Assembly (NCBI GenBank): GCA_017453065.1
Contig: JAFTKW010000018.1
Location: forward strand, 46,901-110,900
Length of the DNA stretch: 64,000 nucleotides
DNA from: Lachnospiraceae bacterium
GTDB taxonomy: Bacteria > Bacillota > Clostridia > Lachnospirales > Lachnospiraceae
Direction: 5' to 3'
The notes beneath the pieces are model-generated. The model was not told where the DNA came from, did no database searches, and worked only from the letters and a program-made list of their open reading frames with translations. A program made the position numbers and the translations under genes. Position 1 is the stretch's first letter, and each line of letters starts with the position of its first letter. Positions 17,278 to 26,514 of this stretch are shown piece after piece.

Positions 17278-18213
17278 ATGAGAAGAGATAAATATCATAA
17301 AAATTTGAAAAAAGAGAGAATTGTCATGGGTGCGTCCGCCATTTTTGTGTTGGCGGCGCTTACCATGACAGGTGTTTATGTGAAAAACAAAGGCGCCGAA
17401 GAACAAAATGATGGATATGAGATGGACTATGAGGCTCTAGAACCTTCTAAGGAGGAGATAGAGTCTTTATTTCCTACTTTTCCAAGTAATGATACAGCCG
17501 GTTTGGGGGACGATGCTTTGTTAGATAGTCTTGTAGCGGAGGATGCCCTTGACTATGCACCAGACTATGAGGAGACAGATGCAATCAATATACTGATTCC
17601 TGGACTTACGGATGTGGACCCAGAACTTAAGGCAGACGAAGCGGCAATGGAGGCAGATGCACAGGCAGAGGTGGGAACCCCTGAGGAAACGGAACCTATT
17701 GTAGTGGCAGAAGAACCTGTTTTGACCACAGGAGAAGAGATGCAGGCTACCACAGGGGAGGTACAGCCAGAACCAGTGCCTACCATTCCTGCCAGCAGCT
17801 TTGTGGCTGGAGAGGCTTTGAGTTGGCCTTTAAGCGGAACGGTGCTAATCAGCTATAGCATGGACAAGACAGTGTTTTTTGCAACGTTGCAGCAGTATAA
17901 ATACAATCCTGGTATGGTGATCTCAGCTTCTGTGGGTGATACCATTACTTCCGCAGCAGCAGGTGTGGTAGAAGAAATTGGACAAGATGCGGAGCTGGGC
18001 CAGTATGTAGTTGTAGATATAGGAAATGGCTACAAAGCGACCTATGGCCAGCTGCAGAACATCGCCGTTGTCAAGGATGGTGTAGTGGAGGTTGGAAGCG
18101 TTCTTGGTTATGTTGCAGAACCAACAAAGTATTATAGCGTGGAAGGCCCCAATGCTTATTTTGGCCTGTCAAAGGATGGTGAACCAGTAGATCCATTGGC
18201 ACCTCTTTGGTAG
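17278..18213 (+). CDS. M23-family (SpoIIQ-like) membrane protein, catalytic residues missing
   Basis: 311 residues with one N-terminal helix (about 16-33), an acidic, Pro-rich linker to about 175 and a LytM/M23 fold at about 180-311 (LSWPLSGTVLISYSMDKTVF, then GQYVVVDIGNGYKATYGQL). The zinc ligands of active M23 enzymes are absent: the H-x-G-x-D position reads YNPGM, the His before the Leu in the Tyr-x-His-Leu motif is Gln (YGQL), and H-x-H reads YFG. It is thus probably a non-catalytic scaffold, as SpoIIQ is in sporulating Firmicutes, where it links the forespore to mother-cell SpoIIIAH. The sporulation role is inferred; no spoIID or spoIIIA is adjacent. Confidence 0.82.
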   Translation: MRRDKYHKNLKKERIVMGASAIFVLAALTMTGVYVKNKGAEEQNDGYEMDYEALEPSKEEIESLFPTFPSNDTAGLGDDALLDSLVAEDALDYAPDYEETDAINILIPGLTDVDPELKADEAAMEADAQAEVGTPEETEPIVVAEEPVLTTGEEMQATTGEVQPEPVPTIPASSFVAGEALSWPLSGTVLISYSMDKTVFFATLQQYKYNPGMVISASVGDTITSAAAGVVEEIGQDAELGQYVVVDIGNGYKATYGQLQNIAVVKDGVVEVGSVLGYVAEPTKYYSVEGPNAYFGLSKDGEPVDPLAPLW

Positions 18214-18233
18214 GAATCTTTTGTAAGGACTAC

Positions 18234-18262
18234 TTTACCCTGTCTTTAAATTGAGATATAAT
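18234..18262 (+). promoter_or_regulatory. Promoter of the GH9-like/ddl/murF transcript
   Basis: TTTACC (18234-18239), 17-base spacer, TATAAT (18257-18262), about 40 bases before the TTG start of the lipoprotein gene. Confidence 0.6.
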
Positions 18263-18308
18263 CGGAGTATATGCAACTTACAGGGATAAGCGTCGGAGGA
18301 TACAATCG

Positions 18309-19718
18309 TTGAACAGCAAAATTGAGAAAACCTTGGCTGGGCTTTTGACCCTATGTGTGGTAATTGGCCTGGCAGGGTGTTCTCCTTACATAGACAATTC
18401 ACAAGTGGACAATATAGTAGTTTTTCCAGCGGCAGATGAGGACAAAGAGCCCCAACTTCTTGGCATGGAGACACAGCCTGTGATTTCCTACACAGGCAAG
18501 GAGCAGCTTCCTGGAGTTTTGGTGTCTCAGGTGGGATATTCCAAGACAGGTGACAAGTGGGTAATCTTTCGCGGCAGTAGATTGCCAGAGGAATTCCATA
18601 TTCTGGATAGAGAGACTGGAAAGGTAGTCTATACAGGTGTCATTGAAGTGGAAGCTTTGGATGAGACCGAGGAAGCAAGTGTACGAGAACTGGTGGGATA
18701 TGGAGACTTTACAGGCTTCCAGACAGAGGGAAATTATTACATTGAATGTGATTATATAGGACGTTCTTATCATTTTCAGATTAAGGACCAGCTGTATACT
18801 TCCCTGATGGAAGAACTGCTTAAAACGCTAGATGACAGGCCAATTCTGCAGGCAGAACAGGGCAAGACAGTCACAGAGGCAGAGATTATAGCGCAGTGTA
18901 GAAATATCAGCGGGCTTTTGTTGGCAGTGGAACTTTTTCCCAATGCGCAGATGAACAAAGTAAATGGACTGGAAAACAAGACACCAGATGTGCTAGAATA
19001 CGCTACGGAGCAGGTGGCAGCATTGACTGCTTTTCAGGATGCGGAAACGGGTGGACTAGGCAGTGCGTCTGCATGGTACTGTGCAACACTGGCAAAGTTC
19101 AGTTATTCTTATCAAAAATATGACAGTACTTTTGCGACCAAATGCCTTCAGGCTGCAGACAAGGCGTGGAAGTATATCGACAGCGATCCTGACGTAGTAC
19201 AGGAGGCGGAGCGTTTCTATGCAGCGGCAGAACTGTATCGAGCAACTGGAAAGTACAGGTATCACGCTGTGGCAAAGGAGCTAGGCGGCAAACTGTTGCC
19301 TGACACTCAAAATGAATCGCTGACTTACGGCGGAATCACTTATATTTCCACAAAGTGGAATTTGGACAAGAATATGTGTAATACCTTTATAAAGGATTTG
19401 ATGAATCAAGCAGAGGTGATTTCCTTAGAGTCCAAGGATGCCACATACATGTCAAAGGCTTTGGTGACAGAGGGACAGACGCAGAAACTTTTTCAGCAGA
19501 TGCTCGTAATGTCGGTAGTAGATTACATTATCACCAATCAAGAGTATGCGTACGCTATTGAGCGTCATCACCTTTATCTAGGTGGTAGAAACGAAGAAGG
19601 AAATAGTTTCCTTAACTATGAGGTATGTGATACACTGTCACAAGCGGATATACTTAGTAATCCAGAATATTTTGGAAGATATTTCCTGATGCTCAGTGAG
19701 ATTAAGAGTCACGAGTAG
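18309..19718 (+). CDS. GH9-like lipoprotein lacking the catalytic Asp motif
   Basis: 469 residues from a TTG start at 18309 (CGGAGGA eight bases upstream). The signal peptide ends in a lipobox VIGLAGC, so it is a lipid-anchored surface protein. Residues ~70-155 form the Ig-like domain found at the N-terminus of GH9 cellulases (LVSQVGYSKTGDKWVIF, FHILDRETGKVVYTG). The remainder resembles the (alpha/alpha)6 barrel of GH9 (NKTPDVLEYATEQV, AWYCATLAKFSYSYQKYD). The DAGD motif that supplies the catalytic base is not found where it is expected (about residues 195-220 read CRNISGLLLAVELF), and the C-terminal Asn-Glu is also absent. It is therefore more likely a binding protein or pseudoenzyme than a cellulase. 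Confidence 0.75.
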   Translation: MNSKIEKTLAGLLTLCVVIGLAGCSPYIDNSQVDNIVVFPAADEDKEPQLLGMETQPVISYTGKEQLPGVLVSQVGYSKTGDKWVIFRGSRLPEEFHILDRETGKVVYTGVIEVEALDETEEASVRELVGYGDFTGFQTEGNYYIECDYIGRSYHFQIKDQLYTSLMEELLKTLDDRPILQAEQGKTVTEAEIIAQCRNISGLLLAVELFPNAQMNKVNGLENKTPDVLEYATEQVAALTAFQDAETGGLGSASAWYCATLAKFSYSYQKYDSTFATKCLQAADKAWKYIDSDPDVVQEAERFYAAAELYRATGKYRYHAVAKELGGKLLPDTQNESLTYGGITYISTKWNLDKNMCNTFIKDLMNQAEVISLESKDATYMSKALVTEGQTQKLFQQMLVMSVVDYIITNQEYAYAIERHHLYLGGRNEEGNSFLNYEVCDTLSQADILSNPEYFGRYFLMLSEIKSHE

Positions 19719-19746
19719 TATTTCAGGAGAATGAGAGGATTTATAG

Positions 19747-20781
19747 ATGAAAATTGTAGTTTTAGCAGGCGGAATCAGTACAGAGAGAGATGTGTCCTTG
19801 TCTACAGGACGTATGATATACAATGCCCTGAAGAAGAACGGACACAAAGTAATTTTGCTAGATTCTTTTTTGGGATATGAAGGCGAGGATGTAGATATTG
19901 TGTTTGACCTAGACAAAGAATGGGCAACTCAGAGCGCAGGCATCGCTGAAATTAACCCTGATGTAGAGCAAGTAAAGGCTCTTCGCCCAGATTGGAAGAA
20001 GAACTTTTTTGGACCAAACGTGATTAAGCTTTGCCAGGACGCAGATGTGGTATTTATGGCACTTCATGGCGGCGATGGTGAAAATGGACGTATTCAGGCC
20101 TACTTTGATCTGATGGGTATCAAGTATACAGGAACAGACTATGTCAGCTCCGCCCTTTCTATGGACAAAGCCATTACCAAGGATATGTTCCGTGCAGGAG
20201 GTATACCAACTCCAGTGGGCTTCCATTTGAAAAAGGGAGAGACTATAGCAGAGGTTAAATTCCCATGCGTGGTAAAAGCTAGCTGTGGCGGCTCCAGTGT
20301 TGGCGTATCCATTGCTCACGATCAGGAGCAGTTTAAAGCAGCTTTAGAGGAAGGCTTTAAATACGATGAAGAAGTGGTAGTAGAACAGTATATTAAGGGA
20401 AGAGAATTCTCCGTTGGTGTGATGGCAGGTAAAGCGTTGCCAGTTATTGAGATTGCGCCTAAGGAAGGCTTCTATGACTACAAAAACAAGTATCAGGCGG
20501 GAAGCACTGTGGAAACCTGCCCAGCTGTGTTGTCCAAGGAAAAAACTGAGGAGATGCAGGAGATTGCAGAAAAAGTATTCAAAATTCTCAGACTAAAGAA
20601 TTACGCTCGTATGGACTTTTTGATGGAGGAAGGCACTGCAAATCTGTATTGCCTTGAGGCAAACACCTTGCCGGGAATGACTCCTACCTCCTTGCTTCCA
20701 CAGGAGGCTCAGGCTATCGGTATGAGTTTTGAACAACTGTGTGAAGAGATTATTCGAATTTCTTTGGAAGAAAGAGGTTAA
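19747..20781 (+). CDS. ddl: D-alanine--D-alanine ligase
   Basis: 344 residues of the ATP-grasp family, making the D-Ala-D-Ala dipeptide for peptidoglycan. Motifs: MKIVVLAGGISTERDVSLST at the N-terminus, HGGDGENGRIQAYFDLMGI, the CGGSSVGVS loop, VEQYIKGREFSVGV, and the C-terminal ARMDFLMEE and EANTLPGMTPTSLLPQ. GAGAGGA precedes the ATG. The gene is followed after 3 bases by murF, whose product uses the dipeptide. Confidence 0.96.
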   Translation: MKIVVLAGGISTERDVSLSTGRMIYNALKKNGHKVILLDSFLGYEGEDVDIVFDLDKEWATQSAGIAEINPDVEQVKALRPDWKKNFFGPNVIKLCQDADVVFMALHGGDGENGRIQAYFDLMGIKYTGTDYVSSALSMDKAITKDMFRAGGIPTPVGFHLKKGETIAEVKFPCVVKASCGGSSVGVSIAHDQEQFKAALEEGFKYDEEVVVEQYIKGREFSVGVMAGKALPVIEIAPKEGFYDYKNKYQAGSTVETCPAVLSKEKTEEMQEIAEKVFKILRLKNYARMDFLMEEGTANLYCLEANTLPGMTPTSLLPQEAQAIGMSFEQLCEEIIRISLEERG

Positions 20782-20784
20782 GCA

Positions 20785-22203
20785 ATGAGAGGGTTGACTC
20801 TAAGTGCGATTGCAAAAGCCTGTGGCGGTCAGTTGGTTTTGGGCCCTGCATGTGATCCAGAGGCAGTGAAACAGGAGATTACCTGTGCTGTTCTAGATTC
20901 CCGAAAAGTAGAAAAGGGTGGACTGTTTTTTGCAAACGAGGGTGCACAGGTGGATGGACACAAGTTCATAGGCCAAGTTTATGAAAGAGGTGCACTGTTG
21001 GTAGTGTGTGAAAAAAATCCTGAAACGGTGGAAAAGGAGCATGGTGTCTTGGCTTCCTCTTGGGGAGCGTACATCTTGGTGGACAACACATTGCAGGCAC
21101 TGAAGGATATAGCCACTTTTTATAGAGAGCAGCTTACTATCCCTGTGGTAGGGATTACTGGAAGCGTAGGAAAGACAAGTACCAAGGAATTCATTGCTTC
21201 TGTACTAGCGCAGAAATATGAAGTGCTTAAAACAGAAGGAAACTTCAACAATGAGGTGGGCTTACCCCTTACGCTGCTCCGCATTCAGGACCATCATCAG
21301 GTGGCAGTAGTGGAGATGGGTATCAGTGACTTTGGAGAGATGCATCGACTAAGTCAGATGGCGAAGCCAGATATCTGTGTGCTGACCAACATTGGCCAGT
21401 GCCATTTGGAGAATTTAGGGACCAGAGATGGTATCTTAAAGGCCAAGACAGAGATTTTTGATTTCATGGCAGAGGATGGATATGTATGTGCCTATGGCGA
21501 GGATGACAAGCTTAGCACCTTGGGTAAGGTAAAAGGCAGAGAGGTAACATTCTTCGGTATGTCCAACGAGTTTCCGGTATATGCAGACCAGATAGAGAAT
21601 AAGGGATTGTTTGGAAGTGAGGCCATCCTTCATGTGATGGGACAGATGATAGAGGTGCAGATTCCATTGCCAGGACAGCATATGGTAGTGAATGCCACTG
21701 CGGCAGCAGCGGTAGCGAATCTGTTGGGACTTGATATGGAGCAGATTGCACAGGGTATTGAGAGTGTGCAGGCGGTGGGCGGTCGAAGCCACATTATGGC
21801 GCTCAAGGACTATACTTTGATTGACGACTGCTATAATGCAAACCCAGTTTCTATGTGCGCGGCCATTGATTTACTCAAGATGGCAAATGGGCGCAAGGTT
21901 GCCGTGCTGGGAGATATGTTTGAACTTGGAACAGATTCTGACCAGATGCATGCAAGAGTAGGTGCTTACGCAAGCGAGCAGAGCGTGGATGTAATCATTT
22001 GCGTGGGAGAGAACTCAAAGCATATGTATGATGCTGCGGCCTTGGCAAAGACAGAGAATCAGCAGGTGCAGTATTTTGCTACAAGAGATGAGATGATGGC
22101 AAAACTGCCGGCAATGCTTGTAAAAGGAGATACCATTTTGGTGAAGGCATCCCACGGTATGGGATTCGATCAAGTGGTAGGTGGTTTGAGTAAAGGGAAG
22201 TAG
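20785..22203 (+). CDS. murF: UDP-N-acetylmuramoyl-tripeptide--D-Ala-D-Ala ligase
   Basis: 472 residues, normal for MurF. It adds D-Ala-D-Ala to the UDP-MurNAc-tripeptide, the last cytoplasmic peptide step. The ATP loop is GITGSVGKTSTKEF (about 127-140), with TEGNFNNEVGLPLTLL, the Mur-family HLENLGT, and the C-terminal DDCYNANPVSM and AVLGDMFELG. Start ATG lies 3 bases after the ddl stop, and the ribosome site is in the end of ddl (AAGAGG), so the two are translationally linked. Confidence 0.97.
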   Translation: MRGLTLSAIAKACGGQLVLGPACDPEAVKQEITCAVLDSRKVEKGGLFFANEGAQVDGHKFIGQVYERGALLVVCEKNPETVEKEHGVLASSWGAYILVDNTLQALKDIATFYREQLTIPVVGITGSVGKTSTKEFIASVLAQKYEVLKTEGNFNNEVGLPLTLLRIQDHHQVAVVEMGISDFGEMHRLSQMAKPDICVLTNIGQCHLENLGTRDGILKAKTEIFDFMAEDGYVCAYGEDDKLSTLGKVKGREVTFFGMSNEFPVYADQIENKGLFGSEAILHVMGQMIEVQIPLPGQHMVVNATAAAAVANLLGLDMEQIAQGIESVQAVGGRSHIMALKDYTLIDDCYNANPVSMCAAIDLLKMANGRKVAVLGDMFELGTDSDQMHARVGAYASEQSVDVIICVGENSKHMYDAAALAKTENQQVQYFATRDEMMAKLPAMLVKGDTILVKASHGMGFDQVVGGLSKGK

Positions 22204-22219
22204 TTACATTGGGGGGGAA

Positions 22220-23785
22220 ATGAATAAGACTACAAAAGTAATTTGTATGATTGCGTTGTTAGGGCTGTTCGTAGGTTTTGCTGGAGGATGCTCAAATTCT
22301 AATAAGGAATTTGAGTATACTTGTGGTGGAATCTATTTTGAACGCCCTTCTTTTCTTGAAAAAGGAAAATATCAGCTTGCGCTTACAACACAGACAGAAA
22401 ACGGTGTTTTTTATATTATCACGGATAAAGAAAAGGAAGCTGACCTCTTTGTAAATGCCCAGAATGACTTGTTAACTTATCTGGAGAAAAAGGGCGTTGA
22501 ACTAAGACCGCTTGATTATTTTGTATCAGATTATGAAGATACCTTTAGTGACAGCGCAAATGATGCTGCCTACATAGGACTTGGCGCTGCCAAAACGTAT
22601 AAACAGGTGCTTGTTACGTTGCAGGCCCTTTGGGGAGATTATACGGATTATGGTTATTTGTATGCTTTGTCAAATGCTATAGCCAAGGAACTAAAGTGGG
22701 GAGTAGATGAGATTGAAAAGATAGATGAAGCGTCAATGGATCAATTTTTTGCTGAAGACACATCTGCTCTCAATCTACTTTATCCATGCTTCTCTGTAGA
22801 TTATGCCCCGCAGGAAGTTATAGAAAATTGCAAGATGTTAAGTGCAAATCTTGTTGAGGACTTTAAGCTAAAACAAGTGCTAGCCAAATCGATAGAAGAA
22901 CAGGTACAAGATTTTCGTGAAAAAGTAGATGGCTATGCAAAAGGTTTAGGGGGCGAGTTTGTTAGGAATGAGTGTAAGTATGCATATAATGGAGAATATA
23001 TGCCACTTAAGATATTGACTACATACGCAGAATTTTTGATTGATGATAATTATGAGGACCGAGCAAGCTACCTAGGTGATGTGTATTCTAACTATAATAT
23101 TCTTTTTGAAACAATGGATAGAATAGATAAAGAGATTATAACAGCGGTCGAGAAATTTGATTTATCTGAAAAAGTAGAAATAATTCCGTTCAAATGTCTT
23201 TCGAGCGAAACTGCTAATATTCTGCGTGGAAAAGACTTGGTGAATTTCTATAATAATAGAGATAAAGCAGTGACGATGACATTTCTCAATGGATATTATC
23301 ATGAATACCACCATTACCTGTCATATGTGATAAACCCTGAACTGGTATATGGTTGGCAAGCAGAAGCATTTAGTGAATTGGGTAGGTCTTATTCTTACTA
23401 TGGACGCCTTAATGTGGAATTAGGGATGATGAATGAGCAAAAATGGCGAGATTTCTTTTTTGAGTTTACTGGGCGTCAATATTCGGGAAGTAGGGATGAT
23501 TACGTTGACTTTTATGATAGCCTGTGTTATGCGTGTGGCGATTATGAACTCCATTGGAATACTGGGCGAAATTCCATTAATTCCATTACAGGGTATTTGG
23601 TAGATTTATACGGAGAAGATACAGTCATCAATTTATACTTATATCCTGACATGGTTGCTGAGGTTACGGGGAAAGACTGGGATCGGCATATATATGAGTG
23701 GAGAGAAAACCTAATGGAAAAGTATGCAGATTGTGAAATTCCAGCGTGGATGTTGGAAGATTTAAAGACAATGAAAAAATACTGA
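22220..23785 (+). CDS. Putative zinc metallopeptidase lipoprotein (HExxH)
   Basis: 521 residues. The signal peptide ends with a lipobox FAGGC, so it is anchored outside the membrane. Residues 361-365 read HEYHH, fitting HExxH, and GWQAEAFSELG follows, with Glu382 17 residues after the second His as a likely third ligand, as in gluzincin peptidases. I do not recognise a named family. The coding sequence looks more A/T-rich than the neighbouring ddl-murF genes, and the ribosome site is a run of seven G just 3 bases from the ATG. It ends at a strong terminator. Recent acquisition is possible. Confidence 0.75.
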   Translation: MNKTTKVICMIALLGLFVGFAGGCSNSNKEFEYTCGGIYFERPSFLEKGKYQLALTTQTENGVFYIITDKEKEADLFVNAQNDLLTYLEKKGVELRPLDYFVSDYEDTFSDSANDAAYIGLGAAKTYKQVLVTLQALWGDYTDYGYLYALSNAIAKELKWGVDEIEKIDEASMDQFFAEDTSALNLLYPCFSVDYAPQEVIENCKMLSANLVEDFKLKQVLAKSIEEQVQDFREKVDGYAKGLGGEFVRNECKYAYNGEYMPLKILTTYAEFLIDDNYEDRASYLGDVYSNYNILFETMDRIDKEIITAVEKFDLSEKVEIIPFKCLSSETANILRGKDLVNFYNNRDKAVTMTFLNGYYHEYHHYLSYVINPELVYGWQAEAFSELGRSYSYYGRLNVELGMMNEQKWRDFFFEFTGRQYSGSRDDYVDFYDSLCYACGDYELHWNTGRNSINSITGYLVDLYGEDTVINLYLYPDMVAEVTGKDWDRHIYEWRENLMEKYADCEIPAWMLEDLKTMKKY

Positions 23786-23792
23786 AATATCA

Positions 23793-23828
23793 AAGCGACT
23801 TTGTTCGATGGAACGAAGTCGCTTTTTT
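23793..23828. terminator. Bidirectional terminator
   Basis: A 14-bp stem (AAGCGACTTTGTTC with GAACGAAGTCGCTT, one wobble), four-base loop, then six T. It separates the metallopeptidase gene from the convergent acyltransferase gene. Confidence 0.9.
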
Positions 23829-23847
23829 GTGTGGATATGAAAATTTT

Positions 23848-24582
23848 TTACACCAACTCTTTATTCTTGAAGTAAGTCTCTTCAATAATCTTCTGTACCT
23901 TGGCACCGATGAATTTCTTTTCTTCCTTGTCTAGTTCAGAGAGAAGAATAGGTTTGCCGTATTCAATCACTACATGGGCTTTGCGAATTTTTGGAGCCTG
24001 ATTCTCAAAAATAGCAGCGGAGTTGTTGATGGTCATAGGAACGATAGGTGCACCGGTTTTTTCAGCAATCTTGAAACTGCCTTCATGGAATGGAAGGAAA
24101 GTATCCTCTACCTTGTTGCGAGTGCCTTCTGGGAAGATACAAATGGAAACGCCCTTTTTCACCAAATCTACGCCTGCCAGAATGGTCTTAAGTCCTTCTT
24201 TAATATTGTCACGGTCGAGGAACAGACAGTTTAGTCTCTTCATCCAAATGGAGAGGAGAGGTATTTTTTCCATTTCTTTTTTGGAGATATATCCTGTAGG
24301 TCTTGGAACACGGATATATGTAAGAATGATATCAAAGTAACTGCGGTGGTTTGCAACATACAAAACAGGCTGGTCCTTTGGAACATTTTCCTCACCTATG
24401 ATGGTAACCTTGGTTCCGCAGATAAATATTACGCAGCGGAATGCCCAGTTTACGATTGCCAAACTACTACGATTTTTGAGGTCTTCATTGAATTTACCAA
24501 TAATCCATTCTATGAACATCAGTGGAGATGACAAAATTAAAAAGAATACAACAAATATCAGTACACCTGTAAAACGTAACAT
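23848..24582 (-). CDS. plsC: 1-acyl-sn-glycerol-3-phosphate acyltransferase
   Basis: 244 residues. It adds the second acyl chain to lysophosphatidate in membrane phospholipid synthesis. The NHxxxxD motif is NHRSYFD near residue 78; FPEGTR lies near 150. One or two N-terminal hydrophobic helices (about 5-26, and a weaker one about 44-60) anchor it. The AAGGAGAA ribosome site lies before the ATG. A TATAAT box on the minus strand at 24624-24629 suggests its own promoter. Confidence 0.93.
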   Translation of the reverse strand: MLRFTGVLIFVVFFLILSSPLMFIEWIIGKFNEDLKNRSSLAIVNWAFRCVIFICGTKVTIIGEENVPKDQPVLYVANHRSYFDIILTYIRVPRPTGYISKKEMEKIPLLSIWMKRLNCLFLDRDNIKEGLKTILAGVDLVKKGVSICIFPEGTRNKVEDTFLPFHEGSFKIAEKTGAPIVPMTINNSAAIFENQAPKIRKAHVVIEYGKPILLSELDKEEKKFIGAKVQKIIEETYFKNKELV

Positions 24583-24698
24583 TTTTTTCTCCTTTTTTTA
24601 CCTAAAAAACATAAAGCGGGTTTATTATAACATGGCTTTCCTAGTTTTAAAAGGGGTGTAAAAAGATAAATCTTTTCAAGAGAAAAATCTGTTATACT

Positions 24699-25142
24699 CT
24701 ATTCAAATAGAACTGTTTTGTCCAAGAACATGGTTTTTAGTACGATGTATGGATAGGAAGGCGTCTCGGTTTTTGCATCTTCTGGACCTGGGCCAAGGAG
24801 CGTTGTTCGAACCTTTATGGCATCCTCTGTGAGGTATAACTCATCTACAGCAATGCTGTAACCGCCGGTGGACTGTTTGCCATAGCCTACCACCAGATAG
24901 AGATAGTCGCCGTCGTGATAGGTAAGCTTGAAGGGCTCTTCCTTTCGCTGTTCGATGATCTCTTTCAGCTCATCGCCAAGGCGCTCTTCACTGATGACAG
25001 TGAACTCTAGATCTTTTACCTTGTCATCGCTTTGACCAATAATGCTACAACCGCAGAGCAAGGTGCAGGACAGGAGAGCGACTAACAGGGCAAGACAACT
25101 TACTTTCTTTAAATTTTTTACTACACATTTTGATTTATTCAT
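24699..25142 (-). CDS. PrcB-like lipoprotein
   Basis: 147 residues from the ATG at 25142; AAGGTGG lies 8 bases upstream, whereas a GTG 12 bases further out falls inside that site. The signal peptide ends LLCGC, a lipobox. The C-terminal part, YLVVGYGKQSTGGYSI...PYIVLKT, resembles the PrcB C-terminal domain, first noted as a partner of the PrtP protease in Treponema. The function here is unknown. It is divergent from pyrC. Confidence 0.8.
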   Translation of the reverse strand: MNKSKCVVKNLKKVSCLALLVALLSCTLLCGCSIIGQSDDKVKDLEFTVISEERLGDELKEIIEQRKEEPFKLTYHDGDYLYLVVGYGKQSTGGYSIAVDELYLTEDAIKVRTTLLGPGPEDAKTETPSYPYIVLKTMFLDKTVLFE

Positions 25143-25214
25143 TGTACACACCACCTTAATTTTGTATTATATCTATGTAAGATTAATGAAAATATGCATA
25201 AAGGAGAAACGAGT

Positions 25215-26510
25215 TTGAAGACTTATATCCAAAATGGCTATGTAATAGATCCTGCAAGCAGGACAGAAGGAAAGATGGATATCCTGATAGAGGATGGAAA
25301 GATTCTTAAGATTGGCTCTGATTTTGCAAAGGAGGAGCTGAAGGCGCAGGTAGAGATGGGAAAACTACAGGTGATTGATGCAACTGGCTTGGTGGTGGCA
25401 CCAGGTCTGGTAGACGTGCATTCACATTTTAGAGATCCTGGGTTTACCTATAAAGAAGATATTGAAAGCGGAAGTAGGAGTGCTGCCGCTGGGGGATATA
25501 CCAGCATCGTGCTGATGGCCAATACCAAGCCTACGGTGGACAGTCTGGAAACTCTGCAATATGTGTTGGACAAAGGAGCAGAGACGAATATTCATATCCA
25601 CACCTGTTGTAGTGTGACCATGGGACTAAAAGGGCAACAGTTGACAGATATGGAAAGTTTAAAGGCAGCAGGCGCGGTTGGATTTACAGACGACGGAGTT
25701 CCTCTTTTAGAGGAGGGTTTGGTTCGCACTGCTATGGAAAAAGTGGCAGCCCTAAATGTGCCAATCAGTTTCCATGAGGAGAACCCTGCTTTCATTGAGA
25801 ACAATGGTGTGAATAGAGGTAAGGCCTCTGCCTTTTATGGCATCGGAGGCTCCGATAGACAGGCGGAGATTGATTTGGTGGGTAGAGACCTTCAGATTGC
25901 ACTTGAGACAGGAGCTCACATCGATATTCAGCATATTAGTACCAAGGAAGCGGTTGAACTGGTAAGACAGGCCAAGAAGAAAGGTGACCATATTCATGCA
26001 GAGGCCTGCCCGCATCATTTTGCTTTGAATGAGGAGGCAGTGATAGAGCATGGCACTTTGGCCAAGATGAATCCGCCTCTCCGTGAAGAGGCAGACCGCC
26101 TAGCCATTATTGAAGGTCTTAAAGACGGAACGATTGATTTGATTGCTACAGACCACGCTCCACACAGTGCGGAGGAAAAGGCCAAGGCAATCACAGAAGC
26201 TCCAAGTGGAATTATTGGGCTTGAGACAGCGCTACCGATTGGTATCACATATTTAGTGGAAACAGGCAATTTAGATATGATGACTTTGTTGGAAAAACTG
26301 ACCGTAAATCCAGCCAAACTTTATCATTTGGATGCGGGCTATTTGGCAGAGGGAGGACCAGCGGATTTGGTGATTTTTGATCCAAAGGCAACCTATGTGG
26401 CAGGAAACTATGCTTCCAAATCCACCAATACACCTTTTACAGGTATGGAATTTAAAGGACTTGTGCGCTATACTATCTGTAATGGACAAGTCGTATTTAA
26501 GAGAGGATAG
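25215..26510 (+). CDS. pyrC: Dihydroorotase
   Basis: 431 residues from a TTG start at 25215, chosen because AAAGGAG lies 9 bases before it; an ATG at 25194 lies 5' of that site. It closes carbamoyl-aspartate to dihydroorotate in pyrimidine synthesis. Motifs: VDVHSHFRDPGFTYKED (metal-binding His pair), ASAFYGIGGSDRQAEI, HISTKEAVELV and TDHAPHS. The gene overlaps nothing and is followed after 4 bases by pyrK and then pyrD, so three consecutive pathway steps or subunits lie in one transcription unit. Confidence 0.96.
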   Translation: MKTYIQNGYVIDPASRTEGKMDILIEDGKILKIGSDFAKEELKAQVEMGKLQVIDATGLVVAPGLVDVHSHFRDPGFTYKEDIESGSRSAAAGGYTSIVLMANTKPTVDSLETLQYVLDKGAETNIHIHTCCSVTMGLKGQQLTDMESLKAAGAVGFTDDGVPLLEEGLVRTAMEKVAALNVPISFHEENPAFIENNGVNRGKASAFYGIGGSDRQAEIDLVGRDLQIALETGAHIDIQHISTKEAVELVRQAKKKGDHIHAEACPHHFALNEEAVIEHGTLAKMNPPLREEADRLAIIEGLKDGTIDLIATDHAPHSAEEKAKAITEAPSGIIGLETALPIGITYLVETGNLDMMTLLEKLTVNPAKLYHLDAGYLAEGGPADLVIFDPKATYVAGNYASKSTNTPFTGMEFKGLVRYTICNGQVVFKRG

Positions 26511-26514
26511 AAAT

